Origin: Microcoleus sp. FACHB-1515
GTDB lineage: Bacteria > Cyanobacteriota > Cyanobacteriia > Elainellales > Elainellaceae
Length of the DNA stretch: 64,000 nt
Direction of reading: 5' to 3'
NCBI RefSeq assembly: GCF_014696105.1
Contig: NZ_JACJPO010000058.1
Coordinates: forward strand, 1-64,000
Positions 27,099-35,353 of the stretch are shown here, piece by piece. Position 1 is the stretch's first letter. Each line of letters opens with the position of its first letter. A program made the translations under genes and the position numbers. Below the pieces are notes generated by a model, which searched no databases, was not told where the DNA came from, and saw only the letters and a program-made list of their open reading frames with translations.

Positions 27099-29372
27099 AT
27101 GCTCTACTGCCCCAACTATAGCTGCCAGACTCCCAACCCGGAAACGCACAAGTTTTGCCAAAAGTGCCGAACGACGCTGCCAAAGCACTACCTGTGGGCG
27201 ATCGGTGAACAGGTGGCGGCCACCAAACCAGGGGAACTGGTGCAAAGCCGTTTCTTGTGCAAGGTTCCAGGCGTTTTTCTTGACACCAAACCTGGGCTAA
27301 TTGGCGAGCCTGCGATCGAAGTGCCGCCTTCCTTCACCAGCTATCTTAGGCTGTCGCCCTACCAGCTTCATGTCCCCCAGGTGTATGAAGTGCTGGACGC
27401 CAAAACCGTCATGCTCGACGAAGCAGCGGTCGCGGTGATGGCGAACGGCGAAGTGCAGGTGCTTCCAGCTTTGAAAGAAGTTTGGTCGCAAGCCTCCGCC
27501 CTGCGGCAGCTAAGCTGGCTGTGGCAAATTGCTTCCTTGTGGCAGCCGTTGTCGATCGAACACACCGCCGCCAGTTTGCTGCAAAATCAACTGCTTAGAG
27601 CAGAAGGCGGCATCGTTCGCCTGCTAGAGCTTGTGCCACCGCAAGACACCTCGCCAACATTGATGCAGCTTGGCGAACAGTGGGCACTGTGGACGCAAAC
27701 TGCCGACCCAGCGATCGCCGAGTTTTTCGATCGCCTCTGCCATCAGTTGATTACCGGAGAAATTCGGCAGTCCGAACAGTTGGTCGATCTGCTCGATCGA
27801 GCGATGGAGACAATCGCCCAGGGGCAGCAGTTACAAATTCACATCGCCACCCGCACCGACCAAGGCCCGACGCGCCAGCGCAACGAAGACGCTTGCTTTC
27901 CGCCCAGCGGCACGGTGAAAACCTTGACGATTAGCGCCAATCAAACCGCTGCTGATCCGGCTTTGGCGATCGTCTGTGACGGCATCGGCGGACATCAAGG
28001 CGGCGATGTCGCGTCAAATCTGGCGATCGATACGTTGGGTGAACAGCTACAGGGCATTCACGCCGAACAATTGAATCCGGCTGAATTAACCGCCGCGCTG
28101 GAAGCCGCAGTTTGGGCAGCCAACGATCGCATCAGTCAGCGCAACGATAGCGAACAGCGGCTCGATCGCCAGCGCATGGGTACAACCCTTGTCATGAGCT
28201 TGGTGCGCGGCCACGAGCTATACACCACGCATGTCGGTGACAGCCGCGCCTATCGAATTACGCGCTGGGGCTGTCGGCAAGTCACGCTGGATGATGACAT
28301 CGCCTCGCGGGAAGTGCGATTGGGCTACAGTGCTTACCGCGAAGCGCTGCAAAATCCCGGTTCCGGTTCGCTGATTCAAGCCCTGGGCATGGGCGCATCA
28401 CACAGTCTGCATCCGACCGTGCAGCGGTTTGTGCTGGATGAAGACTGCGTATTTCTGTTGTGTTCGGATGGACTGAGCGATAACGATCGCGTCCACGAAA
28501 TTTGGGACAGCGAAATTTTGCCGCTGCTCAACGGCGGCAATCTCAGCCGCGTCTGCGATCGACTCGTCGAACTAGCCAACACGCGCAACGGCCACGATAA
28601 CGTCACGGTTGCTCTGCTGCACTGTCAGGTGAGCGATCGCGGTGTCGTCCCGCCGCTGAATCTGCCTGCGCTGCAATCGGTGACGACCTCACCAACTGCT
28701 ACCGTTCCGGTTGCGCCCAAGGCGATCGCTCCCGCTACTGCCGCTCCACCACCTGCCGCCGCACCCAATTCAACCCTGAAAACGCAAATTGTTAAACCTG
28801 CGTCCACCAAACCACGCCTGCTACCGCTGCTGCTGAGCATTGTGATTTTGCTGGGCATTGGAGGCGGCTTGGCGGCCTTGCTGTTTCCCAGTTTGTTTGG
28901 CCGCCGGATTGCCTCGAATCCGTCTGATCCGCCAGATCCATCTCCAACAACTTCACCGACTGCAACTGCTTCGCCTGTTCCGCCGCTGCAAGTCAATTCG
29001 TTTTTGGCGATCGCCCCTGCCACCAATTCGCTCCCGCTCCTCGCTGAGCCGAGTACCGCAGGTTCAGCCGATGCCGTGCGGCAGCTACCAGTGGGAACAG
29101 TTTTGCAGGTGTTGAAGCGCCAAAGCAGCAATCAGGAGCGCTGGGTGCAGGTGCGCGTTTGTACGCTGCCCGATGCGCCTGCGGCGGGAACGCCCGCAAC
29201 GGCGATCGACAAACTCAACGTCAAGCCTGGCGACACAGGCTGGCTGGCTGAAGCGACTGCTGCCCCGCTTGTCGCTCAGTCGCCTGCCACGATCGAGCAA
29301 GGCGCTTGCACACCCGCCGCTTCTCCGCCTGCTTCCCCCGCTTCAACTCCAGCAGGGAACCAGATAGACTGA
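27099..29372 (+). CDS. Zinc-ribbon PP2C Ser/Thr phosphatase with membrane anchor
   Basis: A 757-residue protein. The N-terminus has a zinc ribbon (Cys at about 4, 9, 21 and 24: YCPNYSC...FCQKC). A helical region spans about 40-240. A PP2C phosphatase domain lies at about 250-510 with intact metal sites: DQGPTRQRNEDACF, VCDGIGGHQGGDVAS, GTTLVMSL, HVGDSRAYRI and LLCSDGLSDN. A Pro/Ala-rich linker leads to one transmembrane segment (about 570-590). The last 150 residues include an SH3-like part (PVGTVLQVLKRQ, ERWVQVRVC). It should remove phosphate from Ser/Thr in the cytosol. The CHAT-FHA gene follows after 51 bases. Confidence 0.92.
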   Translation: MLYCPNYSCQTPNPETHKFCQKCRTTLPKHYLWAIGEQVAATKPGELVQSRFLCKVPGVFLDTKPGLIGEPAIEVPPSFTSYLRLSPYQLHVPQVYEVLDAKTVMLDEAAVAVMANGEVQVLPALKEVWSQASALRQLSWLWQIASLWQPLSIEHTAASLLQNQLLRAEGGIVRLLELVPPQDTSPTLMQLGEQWALWTQTADPAIAEFFDRLCHQLITGEIRQSEQLVDLLDRAMETIAQGQQLQIHIATRTDQGPTRQRNEDACFPPSGTVKTLTISANQTAADPALAIVCDGIGGHQGGDVASNLAIDTLGEQLQGIHAEQLNPAELTAALEAAVWAANDRISQRNDSEQRLDRQRMGTTLVMSLVRGHELYTTHVGDSRAYRITRWGCRQVTLDDDIASREVRLGYSAYREALQNPGSGSLIQALGMGASHSLHPTVQRFVLDEDCVFLLCSDGLSDNDRVHEIWDSEILPLLNGGNLSRVCDRLVELANTRNGHDNVTVALLHCQVSDRGVVPPLNLPALQSVTTSPTATVPVAPKAIAPATAAPPPAAAPNSTLKTQIVKPASTKPRLLPLLLSIVILLGIGGGLAALLFPSLFGRRIASNPSDPPDPSPTTSPTATASPVPPLQVNSFLAIAPATNSLPLLAEPSTAGSADAVRQLPVGTVLQVLKRQSSNQERWVQVRVCTLPDAPAAGTPATAIDKLNVKPGDTGWLAEATAAPLVAQSPATIEQGACTPAASPPASPASTPAGNQID

Positions 29373-29423
29373 AGAAGGAGAAGAAATTTAAGTCTTGCCA
29401 GGTTTTAACATCAGCGGTTTTAT

Positions 29424-31034
29424 ATGCCAGAGAGTCCTTGCCTGAGCGTGGCTATCGATCGCCTCACCGCAGCCCGACCCGACCACTACGCCATTTGGGT
29501 ATTGCAGCCGCCTTATCCCAGCGGCTACGGCCATTTCGATCGAATTTGGCCGGACTCGCTGACGCAGATTTGGCAAACCTGGCACAGCCTCTATTCGATG
29601 CGCGGTCTGCCGGAAATTCCGAGAGTTCCGGTTGAGTACGTGGTTGCGCCGCCGCCGATCGCAACAGACGCCCAACCGAATATTCCGCCCGCCAGTCAGG
29701 GCAGCCGCGTCATGCAGCAGTTGGGCGTCTCGCTGTGGAAATGGCTGTTTGACGGTCCAATTCAAAGCAGCTTCGATCAAAGTCGCGGCATGGCGATCGG
29801 TCAAGGACTGCCGCTGCGCCTCAGGCTCGACATTCGCGACCCGGATTTGATCGCGCTGCCCTGGGAAATTATGCAGCCGCAAGAAGGAATGCAGGCAGTT
29901 TCGCTCAGCCAGCAGTTGCTCTTTAGCCGCACCAGTAGCGCAGTCGAGCCGCTGCCCGACTTGCGATCGGAACAAAGCCTCAACATTTTGCTCGTCCTGG
30001 GCTTGGAGCAAGATGGACAAAGCAACGCTCGGCTCCAGCTTGATGAAGAAGCCAGTGCCCTGTCGCGAATTTTGCAGCGATCGACCCTGGAGCAATCGAC
30101 CGATGCGGCGACTGCTGCGCCGCCCTGCCGCTGCCAGGTGAAAACGCTGTTGCAGCCGAGCGCCGCTGAACTGGCACAGCACCTCGAAACCGAGCAGTAC
30201 AACGTCTTTTTCTATTCGGGACATGGCGAAGTTGGTGCAGATGGTGGCCTGCTGTTTTTGGCCGACGATGCCACGATGAACGGTACGGAACTGGCGCAGG
30301 TGTTGAGCCGCTGCCGTGTCAAGCTGGCCGTGTTCAATTCCTGCTGGGGCGCACAGCCCGACGAAACGCAAAAAAAAGCGATGCCGCGATCGAGTCTGGC
30401 CGAAGTGCTGCTGCATCACGGCGTTCCGGCTGTGCTGGCGATGCGCGATTCGATCGAAGACCGCGAAGCCCTCAGCTTCATTCAAGTCTTTGCCCGCGAA
30501 CTGGCGCAGCGCAAATCGATCGATCGGGCGGTGGCGATCGCTCGTCAGCATTTGCTCACCGAATACAAATTCAACTGGCCTGCCTGGACGCTTCCGGTTC
30601 TCTACATGCATCCGCAGTTTGATGGCGAACTGATTGCGGTCGATCGCAGCCGCACCGTCTTTCGCGAAAAAGAAGGCCGCAAGCCGCCGACCCCAACGGC
30701 AATTTTGCGATCGCTGGTTCCGCCCGCGAAAGTTTGCTCGATGCAGGGCGGCCTCATTCGGATTGGCCGCAGCGACAACAACGACTTTGTGCTCAGCGAA
30801 GAAGGAGTGTCGCGCGACCACGCCACGATCGTTCGCACGGCGATGGGCAATGGCACCCAGCCCGCTTACTTCTTGCGCGATTCGTCTCGCTATGGCACAT
30901 ACGTCGCCGAATCAAACGGCTGGCATCTCGTGCATCAGCGCGAAATTCCACTGCGATCGAAAATGCAGCTAAAATTTGGCAGCGAAGACAATTCGCCGCA
31001 CGAATTTGTCATCCACGAGCCAGCGGCGAACTAA
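29424..31034 (+). CDS. CHAT (caspase-like) plus FHA domain protein
   Basis: A 536-residue protein with no signal or membrane segment. Residues about 110-400 form a CHAT domain, a caspase-HetF-associated peptidase fold. The catalytic His is in FFYSGHGEV and the Cys in AVFNSCWGAQ, both present; GVPAVLAMRDSI and FIQVFARELAQ complete the fold. The C-terminal 120 residues form an FHA domain (IRIGRSDNNDFVLSEEGVSRDHA) that reads phosphothreonine. Proximity to the PP2C gene suggests that FHA binding, and so protease targeting, is set by the phosphatase; this is inference. A terminator follows at 31046-31070. Confidence 0.9.
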   Translation: MPESPCLSVAIDRLTAARPDHYAIWVLQPPYPSGYGHFDRIWPDSLTQIWQTWHSLYSMRGLPEIPRVPVEYVVAPPPIATDAQPNIPPASQGSRVMQQLGVSLWKWLFDGPIQSSFDQSRGMAIGQGLPLRLRLDIRDPDLIALPWEIMQPQEGMQAVSLSQQLLFSRTSSAVEPLPDLRSEQSLNILLVLGLEQDGQSNARLQLDEEASALSRILQRSTLEQSTDAATAAPPCRCQVKTLLQPSAAELAQHLETEQYNVFFYSGHGEVGADGGLLFLADDATMNGTELAQVLSRCRVKLAVFNSCWGAQPDETQKKAMPRSSLAEVLLHHGVPAVLAMRDSIEDREALSFIQVFARELAQRKSIDRAVAIARQHLLTEYKFNWPAWTLPVLYMHPQFDGELIAVDRSRTVFREKEGRKPPTPTAILRSLVPPAKVCSMQGGLIRIGRSDNNDFVLSEEGVSRDHATIVRTAMGNGTQPAYFLRDSSRYGTYVAESNGWHLVHQREIPLRSKMQLKFGSEDNSPHEFVIHEPAAN

Positions 31035-31045
31035 GCTTAACTTTG

Positions 31046-31070
31046 ATCTCCGTCATTTGGCGGAGATTTT
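31046..31070 (+). terminator. Intrinsic terminator after the CHAT-FHA gene
   Basis: ATCTCCG (31046-31052) pairs with CGGAGAT (31061-31067) around an 8-base loop, followed by TTTTAA. It is 11 bases after the stop codon and should end the PP2C/CHAT-FHA transcript. Confidence 0.75.
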
Positions 31071-31150
31071 AACCAGTTGCGGAACTGGCCGGATTGGAAA
31101 TGTAGGTATGTATCGTTAACCCCTAGATGATTAGGCATTAGGAGCAGGTC

Positions 31151-31732
31151 ATGGCAGATTCGATGTTTTCTCGTGCAGAAATTGAACAAGATCTGCTGCA
31201 ACTGATTTTGCAAGAGCAGGTGCAGTATCCTTGGAATCCGGCTGAGTCGGAAGCGTTTTTTGCGGGGATTGAAGCTGCAACTGCCGACGAGTGGGAAACT
31301 GGAGAACTCGCCGCACGAGGACACGCGATCGCCAGTCAGCTTGATTCGCTTTGGGCGCAGATCGATCAAACCGCCGCGACTCCCCAGGTCGCCACCTTGT
31401 TCTCGCGCGTTGCAGGCCGCGTCCCGCAGCAAATTATCGCGGGCATCGTGCAGCGATCGCAGCAGTTGATTACGTCAAATTTGTCGCTCACCGAGCGGAT
31501 GGTGCAGTGTGTGCAGGAGTTTGTCGCGGACTGTAATCCCGAAGATCTGCTGCTGACCAGTCGGAAATTTGCGGTTGTGCGATCGCGCGGCACCACGAAC
31601 AACTTTGTAGACACGGCATTACAGCAGGTGCGTGAAGCAGACTGGAGCGAACTTTCTGCTGGAGAGCAAGCCTTTTTGAGTTTGGCGATCGCTCATGCTG
31701 CCCTGACCGACGAACCTAAGGCAAGCGAGTAA
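31151..31732 (+). CDS. Unknown helical protein between CHAT-FHA and FHA-PrsW
   Basis: A 193-residue soluble protein that I do not recognise. AGGAG sits about 7 bases before the ATG. It looks almost entirely helical, with one segment of mixed charge (CNPEDLLLTSRKFAVVRSRG, about 124-146). There is no signal peptide or membrane segment. Its stop overlaps the 3' end of the convergent FHA-PrsW gene by 17 bases. The terminator before it suggests its own promoter in 31071-31140. Confidence 0.75.
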   Translation: MADSMFSRAEIEQDLLQLILQEQVQYPWNPAESEAFFAGIEAATADEWETGELAARGHAIASQLDSLWAQIDQTAATPQVATLFSRVAGRVPQQIIAGIVQRSQQLITSNLSLTERMVQCVQEFVADCNPEDLLLTSRKFAVVRSRGTTNNFVDTALQQVREADWSELSAGEQAFLSLAIAHAALTDEPKASE

Positions 31733-33002
31733 AGCGGGTCGCAAAGTTAGAAGGTCGATTGGGCGAGAGCGCTCTGGCTTTGAGAATCGCCGCCGCCAAA
31801 AATGCGTAAGACAAGACGCCAACGATCGCCAGAACGACAATATTAAACACACCTGTCGCATTCCAAAGCGCGTGCAAACTTGCCGCACTTAGATAGCCGA
31901 CTCCCAAAATTCGCCACCGATGATTCGGCTTCAGCACGCTCAAGCCGATGAAATAGCCAAAGTAGCCGCTGTAGGCCATGTGTCCAGCCACCAATCCCAG
32001 GATGCGCGGAATCAGCAGTTGCAAACCCAGCAGTTCACCCGACTGAATCGGCAGTGACGATTCTTGTGCGATCGCCGGAACGTACTGCCGCAAAGTTTCG
32101 ATCAGCGCAAAGCCGACCGCAGCCGCCGCTCCCAGCAAAATACCGTCTAGCGGTTCGCTCACCTCGATCGACTTCCAGCGACGCGGCAAAATTGGCGTCA
32201 CGCCGCACAGGACGAGAACCGGAATCGCTTTGAGCAGTTCTTCCATTAAGCCTGCGCCAAAAAACATCCGCACCAGCAGAACCGGAAACGGAATGAATTC
32301 GTCCGGAGCGGGAATTGCACCAGGCAGCAATTGGCGAAACACAAAGCCAAACACGGTCAGAATTGGGCTAAGCAAAATCAGCATCATGCTGGCTGCCACG
32401 CCCAGCAGCAGCCACCAGGGTTTGTGCTTGCCGCAAAGCTGGTAGACAAAATAAAACGCCGCGCCCGCTAGATACGCCGCCAGCAGCAAATTAAACGCGG
32501 TTGGCCGACCGATCGCCACAAACAGCAGCACGACAAACGCCACGTTCAACATCGCCGGAATCAAAAAGGCTTTGCGCGTTAAATCGCGCCCAGTCGAAAC
32601 GATCGGCAAAAGCTGACTGAGCGTTACCTGATCGGGCGACGCGATCGAACTGGCCGCAGACGCGATCGACGCAGACTGCGGCTGCTCAAAGATAAACTGC
32701 GGTTCGCCCAAACCTAAAGCAATGCGATCGCCATTTTGCAGCAGCCGACAGCCGGAAACGCGCTGACCGTTGACAAACGTACCGTTGGCGCTGTTCAAAT
32801 CGCAAATTTGCCAGCCGAATTCGATCGCGCAAACTTTCGCGTGCTGACGTGAAATGCCGCCAAAAAGCTGCGAGTCAAACACAATTTGACACTGCGGGTC
32901 GCGCCCGATTAGCACGTCTGCCGCATCGAGAGCAATGATGGGTGCGCCTGTGGCGATCGCAGCGGGCAGTCGTCGCAGTCGGGCTGAAGAAACAGAATTC
33001 AT
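31716..33002 (-). CDS. FHA domain fused to PrsW-family intramembrane metalloprotease
   Basis: A 428-residue protein starting at the ATG at 33002; the in-frame start at 33041 lies inside a terminator and is rejected. Residues about 20-105 are an FHA domain (VLIGRDPQCQIVFDS, ISRQHAKV, DLNSANGTFVNGQRVSG). About eight membrane segments follow. The PrsW motifs are present: GLMEELLKAIPVLVL, GHMAYSGYFGYFIGL and LHALWNATGVF, giving the Glu-Glu and His metal ligands. PrsW in Bacillus cleaves the anti-sigma factor RsiW. Here the cytosolic FHA domain probably couples cleavage to phosphothreonine binding. Confidence 0.9.
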   Translation of the reverse strand: MNSVSSARLRRLPAAIATGAPIIALDAADVLIGRDPQCQIVFDSQLFGGISRQHAKVCAIEFGWQICDLNSANGTFVNGQRVSGCRLLQNGDRIALGLGEPQFIFEQPQSASIASAASSIASPDQVTLSQLLPIVSTGRDLTRKAFLIPAMLNVAFVVLLFVAIGRPTAFNLLLAAYLAGAAFYFVYQLCGKHKPWWLLLGVAASMMLILLSPILTVFGFVFRQLLPGAIPAPDEFIPFPVLLVRMFFGAGLMEELLKAIPVLVLCGVTPILPRRWKSIEVSEPLDGILLGAAAAVGFALIETLRQYVPAIAQESSLPIQSGELLGLQLLIPRILGLVAGHMAYSGYFGYFIGLSVLKPNHRWRILGVGYLSAASLHALWNATGVFNIVVLAIVGVLSYAFLAAAILKARALSPNRPSNFATRFTRLP

Positions 33003-33005
33003 ACG

Positions 33006-33038
33006 CAACAAAAAAGAGCAGCGTTTTGGCCGCTCTTT
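33006..33038 (-). terminator. Intrinsic terminator directly before the FHA-PrsW start codon
   Basis: On the minus strand GAAAGAGCGGC and GCTGCTCTTT form a 10-bp stem with one mismatch and a 6-base loop, followed by TTTTTT. The T run ends 8 bases before the FHA-PrsW ATG. It should end the def and small-membrane-protein transcript. Confidence 0.85.
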
Positions 33039-33066
33039 CACAATACGCTCATCAATTCATCATCCG

Positions 33067-33264
33067 CTACAGATTGGCTCGCGCATCGCGCACGGCGGCA
33101 AAGAAGCACACAACCGTCAGCGGAATGCTCAAGGCGAGGGTGACAGCGGTTGCAACCGTGCCCCACTGCGGCGCACCCGAAGAAAGCTCAAAGACCGAAC
33201 CGACTGCGGCAATTCCCGCGATGCAAGAGCCAGCGAGAAACGCGCCGCTTTTGGGAGTCATCAT
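33067..33264 (-). CDS. Small two-helix membrane protein
   Basis: A 65-residue protein. Two ATGs (33264, 33261) follow AAGGA by about 10 bases; the longer frame from 33366 would run inside def and is rejected. Two hydrophobic helices (about 8-24 and 31-53) are joined by a short loop, and the C-terminus is AAVRDARANL. No family recognised. It starts 13 bases after def ends and is probably cotranscribed with it. Confidence 0.6.
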   Translation of the reverse strand: MMTPKSGAFLAGSCIAGIAAVGSVFELSSGAPQWGTVATAVTLALSIPLTVVCFFAAVRDARANL

Positions 33265-33277
33265 GGTGAGATTTTCC

Positions 33278-33841
33278 TTATGCGATCGGTTTGACGGCTT
33301 GAGCAGAAAAGCCATACTTGGCGAGTTCTTGATTGAGCGCCAAAGTATTTTCGACGCGATCGACAAACATAATGCCGTTCAGGTGGTCAATCTCGTGCTG
33401 AATCACTCGCGCCAGCAGACCTTTGGCCGTGAAGCGCTGAAGCCGTCCGTTTTCGTCTTTGTAGGACACTTCCACGACTTCCGGGCGCGTCACATCGAGG
33501 AACACCTTGGGAATGCTGAGGCAGCCTTCTTGGATGACGCAGGTGTCACGGCTTTCCTGCTTAATTTCCGGGTTGATCATCACGATCGGCGGCGTCGCGG
33601 CTTCTTCGAGGTTGATATCGACCACGAGAATTTGCTTGCTGATGCCAATTTGTGGAGCGGCGAGGCCGATGCCGTCTTCGCTGTACATCGTTTGCAGCAT
33701 TTCCTTCGCCAACTGCCGCACTTCGCTGTCGATTTTGCTGATGCGCTTGGCGGGCTGACGCAGGACTCGATCGCCCAGATAGTGCAGCTTTAACGGAGCC
33801 TTTGCCAGCTTTTTCTTTTCAACCAGAATTGGAGAGGTCAT
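33278..33841 (-). CDS. def: Peptide deformylase
   Basis: A 187-residue metalloenzyme that removes the formyl group from new proteins. The three motifs are intact: GIGLAAPQIG, EGCLSIP with the metal Cys, and QHEIDHLNG with the two metal His and catalytic Glu. The N-terminus has the basic leader usual for bacterial PDF1B-type enzymes. Length normal. Confidence 0.97.
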   Translation of the reverse strand: MTSPILVEKKKLAKAPLKLHYLGDRVLRQPAKRISKIDSEVRQLAKEMLQTMYSEDGIGLAAPQIGISKQILVVDINLEEAATPPIVMINPEIKQESRDTCVIQEGCLSIPKVFLDVTRPEVVEVSYKDENGRLQRFTAKGLLARVIQHEIDHLNGIMFVDRVENTLALNQELAKYGFSAQAVKPIA

Positions 33842-33930
33842 GGACTCGCAAACAAACGCAACTGTTCTCTTTTCATCTTAATCAATCTGATGCCGCTAGG
33901 GAAGTGGGTGAAGTTCGCCAAATTACGCTG

Positions 33931-34443
33931 CTACTGGCGCTGGCGAAATAGCTGTTGCAGCCGAATTTTGCTGGCGACATACAGCGGTAGCTGATAGTGT
34001 TCGGCCATCAGCCAAAACACCATCAAAAAGTGAATGGTGAAGGTGCCGATCGCCCAAGCAAGCGGAAACCACGCCCAAGCGCTATCTGGCAGAGGTGGAA
34101 ACGTATAGGCCGACAGCCACACCAGAGCCGGAGGCAGCACGACTAAGACCGTACTGACAATCCAAATTACTGCCGTGAGATTAAACTCGTCGCGGTGGGC
34201 AACTTGCCAAGTCCGGCCATTCCAGCGCCAGGACATCGGCTGCGAACTATCCACCACCTGTAGCGATTGATCGTTCAAATTTGCCGTAAAAATATGCCGA
34301 CAAAAATCGCAGGCAAACGCATCCATCAGCGTCAATCCGGCGATCTGCCCGTGACGGCAAACCGGACACAAATACTGTCCTTGAAAATTTAGCGGCCTGA
34401 GTTCGCGGCTCGCAGTTTTGTTGGCGCGGAATTCAGTTCGGCT
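33931..34443 (-). CDS. Zinc-ribbon membrane protein
   Basis: A 170-residue protein with start at ATG 34443 (MSRTEFRANK); a further start at 34458 is possible. Residues about 22-45 hold two C-x-x-C pairs (CPVC and CDFC) that form a zinc ribbon. Two hydrophobic segments (about 93-117 and 126-148) follow. The C-terminus is basic. No function known. It is likely a cyanobacterial inner-membrane protein. Confidence 0.65.
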   Translation of the reverse strand, partial: SRTEFRANKTASRELRPLNFQGQYLCPVCRHGQIAGLTLMDAFACDFCRHIFTANLNDQSLQVVDSSQPMSWRWNGRTWQVAHRDEFNLTAVIWIVSTVLVVLPPALVWLSAYTFPPLPDSAWAWFPLAWAIGTFTIHFLMVFWLMAEHYQLPLYVASKIRLQQLFRQRQ

Positions 34444-34490
34444 CATAGTTCTTCGCACACACTCAATTCATAGTAGCGATTTGCTGAACG

Positions 34491-35264
34491 CTACTGCACA
34501 CCTGCCCCAACCGATCGACTCACCTCCACGCCATCCTGCTCAAAAACGACGATCGCCTCTTCGCCCGTGCCCACCTCGATCCGCTTCACCAAAACGCGCC
34601 CGCCCGCCAAGCGATCGCCCACGCTGACATAGCGACTGCCTTCTTGCGGAGATTGCACGATTGCACTGGTTTGTCCGCTTGTCTGCACGACGCCGCTCAC
34701 TGCAATCGATCGGGCAAGTTCCGCAGTGGGTCTGATAGGAGTTGCTTGTGGTGTAGGAGAACTAGGGGCAGGACGAACGGCAACGGGTGCAACAGGACTC
34801 GGATTGCTTTGTAAACTGGGACGGGCAGCGGTCGATGCGTTTGGAGTCGTCGGACGATTTGAACGCGCTGGGAGCGATGCTGGACTCGATCGCACTGAAG
34901 CCGCAGCCTGAACCGCCACCGTCGGAGTGGAACTGCGTGGACGGGCGGCTGGCGAAACGGTGACGCGGGGCGTTGTCGTCACGTTTGCATAAGGGTTGCT
35001 GCGTCCTGCATCAATTTGGGAAACGCGAGCAGTGGCCGAAGTCGGTGGAATCAAATTGGGGACGGGCAAAACGGACGGGGCGGGCGGAACTGCACCCAGC
35101 GGCGAAGCTACTGACCCGGTCGGAGACTGAGCCGCTTGGGGAGCAGCCAGTGGCGATACGACAACAGTTGTCGTCGGTGCAGTTTGATTTGAGGCTTGGT
35201 GTTGTCCGCAGCTTGCGATCGCCAGCAACAGCCCGATCGAGCCGATCCAACTGTTTGTCTTCAT
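34491..35264 (-). CDS. Pro/Ala/Ser-rich lipoprotein
   Basis: A 257-residue protein with a lipoprotein signal (lipobox IASC at about 17-20). Most of the mature chain is low-complexity Pro, Ala, Ser and Thr. Only the last 75 residues look folded (ELARSIAVSGVVQTSGQTSA, SPQEGSRYVSVGDRLAGGRVLVKRIEV, EAIVVFEQDGVEVSRSV). The pattern S-V-G-D-x-L-x-x-G-x-V-x-V-x-x-I recalls the C-terminal domains of pilus and secretion accessory proteins (PilP-like). Assignment is weak. Confidence 0.75.
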   Translation of the reverse strand: MKTNSWIGSIGLLLAIASCGQHQASNQTAPTTTVVVSPLAAPQAAQSPTGSVASPLGAVPPAPSVLPVPNLIPPTSATARVSQIDAGRSNPYANVTTTPRVTVSPAARPRSSTPTVAVQAAASVRSSPASLPARSNRPTTPNASTAARPSLQSNPSPVAPVAVRPAPSSPTPQATPIRPTAELARSIAVSGVVQTSGQTSAIVQSPQEGSRYVSVGDRLAGGRVLVKRIEVGTGEEAIVVFEQDGVEVSRSVGAGVQ

Positions 35265-35353
35265 GGCAGCGCTACCCTAAAAAACATTTTTCCTAGAATA
35301 GCGATAATCGCCCGACCGAGGCCGAGCGATCTGCAAAGAAACGTTACGACAGT

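Noticed and set aside
29388-30821. 477-codon minus-strand frame
   Set aside because: It is antisense to the CHAT-FHA gene. Its product lacks recognisable domains, whereas the plus-strand product has two with intact key residues.
33265-33366. Upstream extension of the small membrane protein
   Set aside because: It overlaps the def coding region, and a proper ribosome binding site lies just before 33264.
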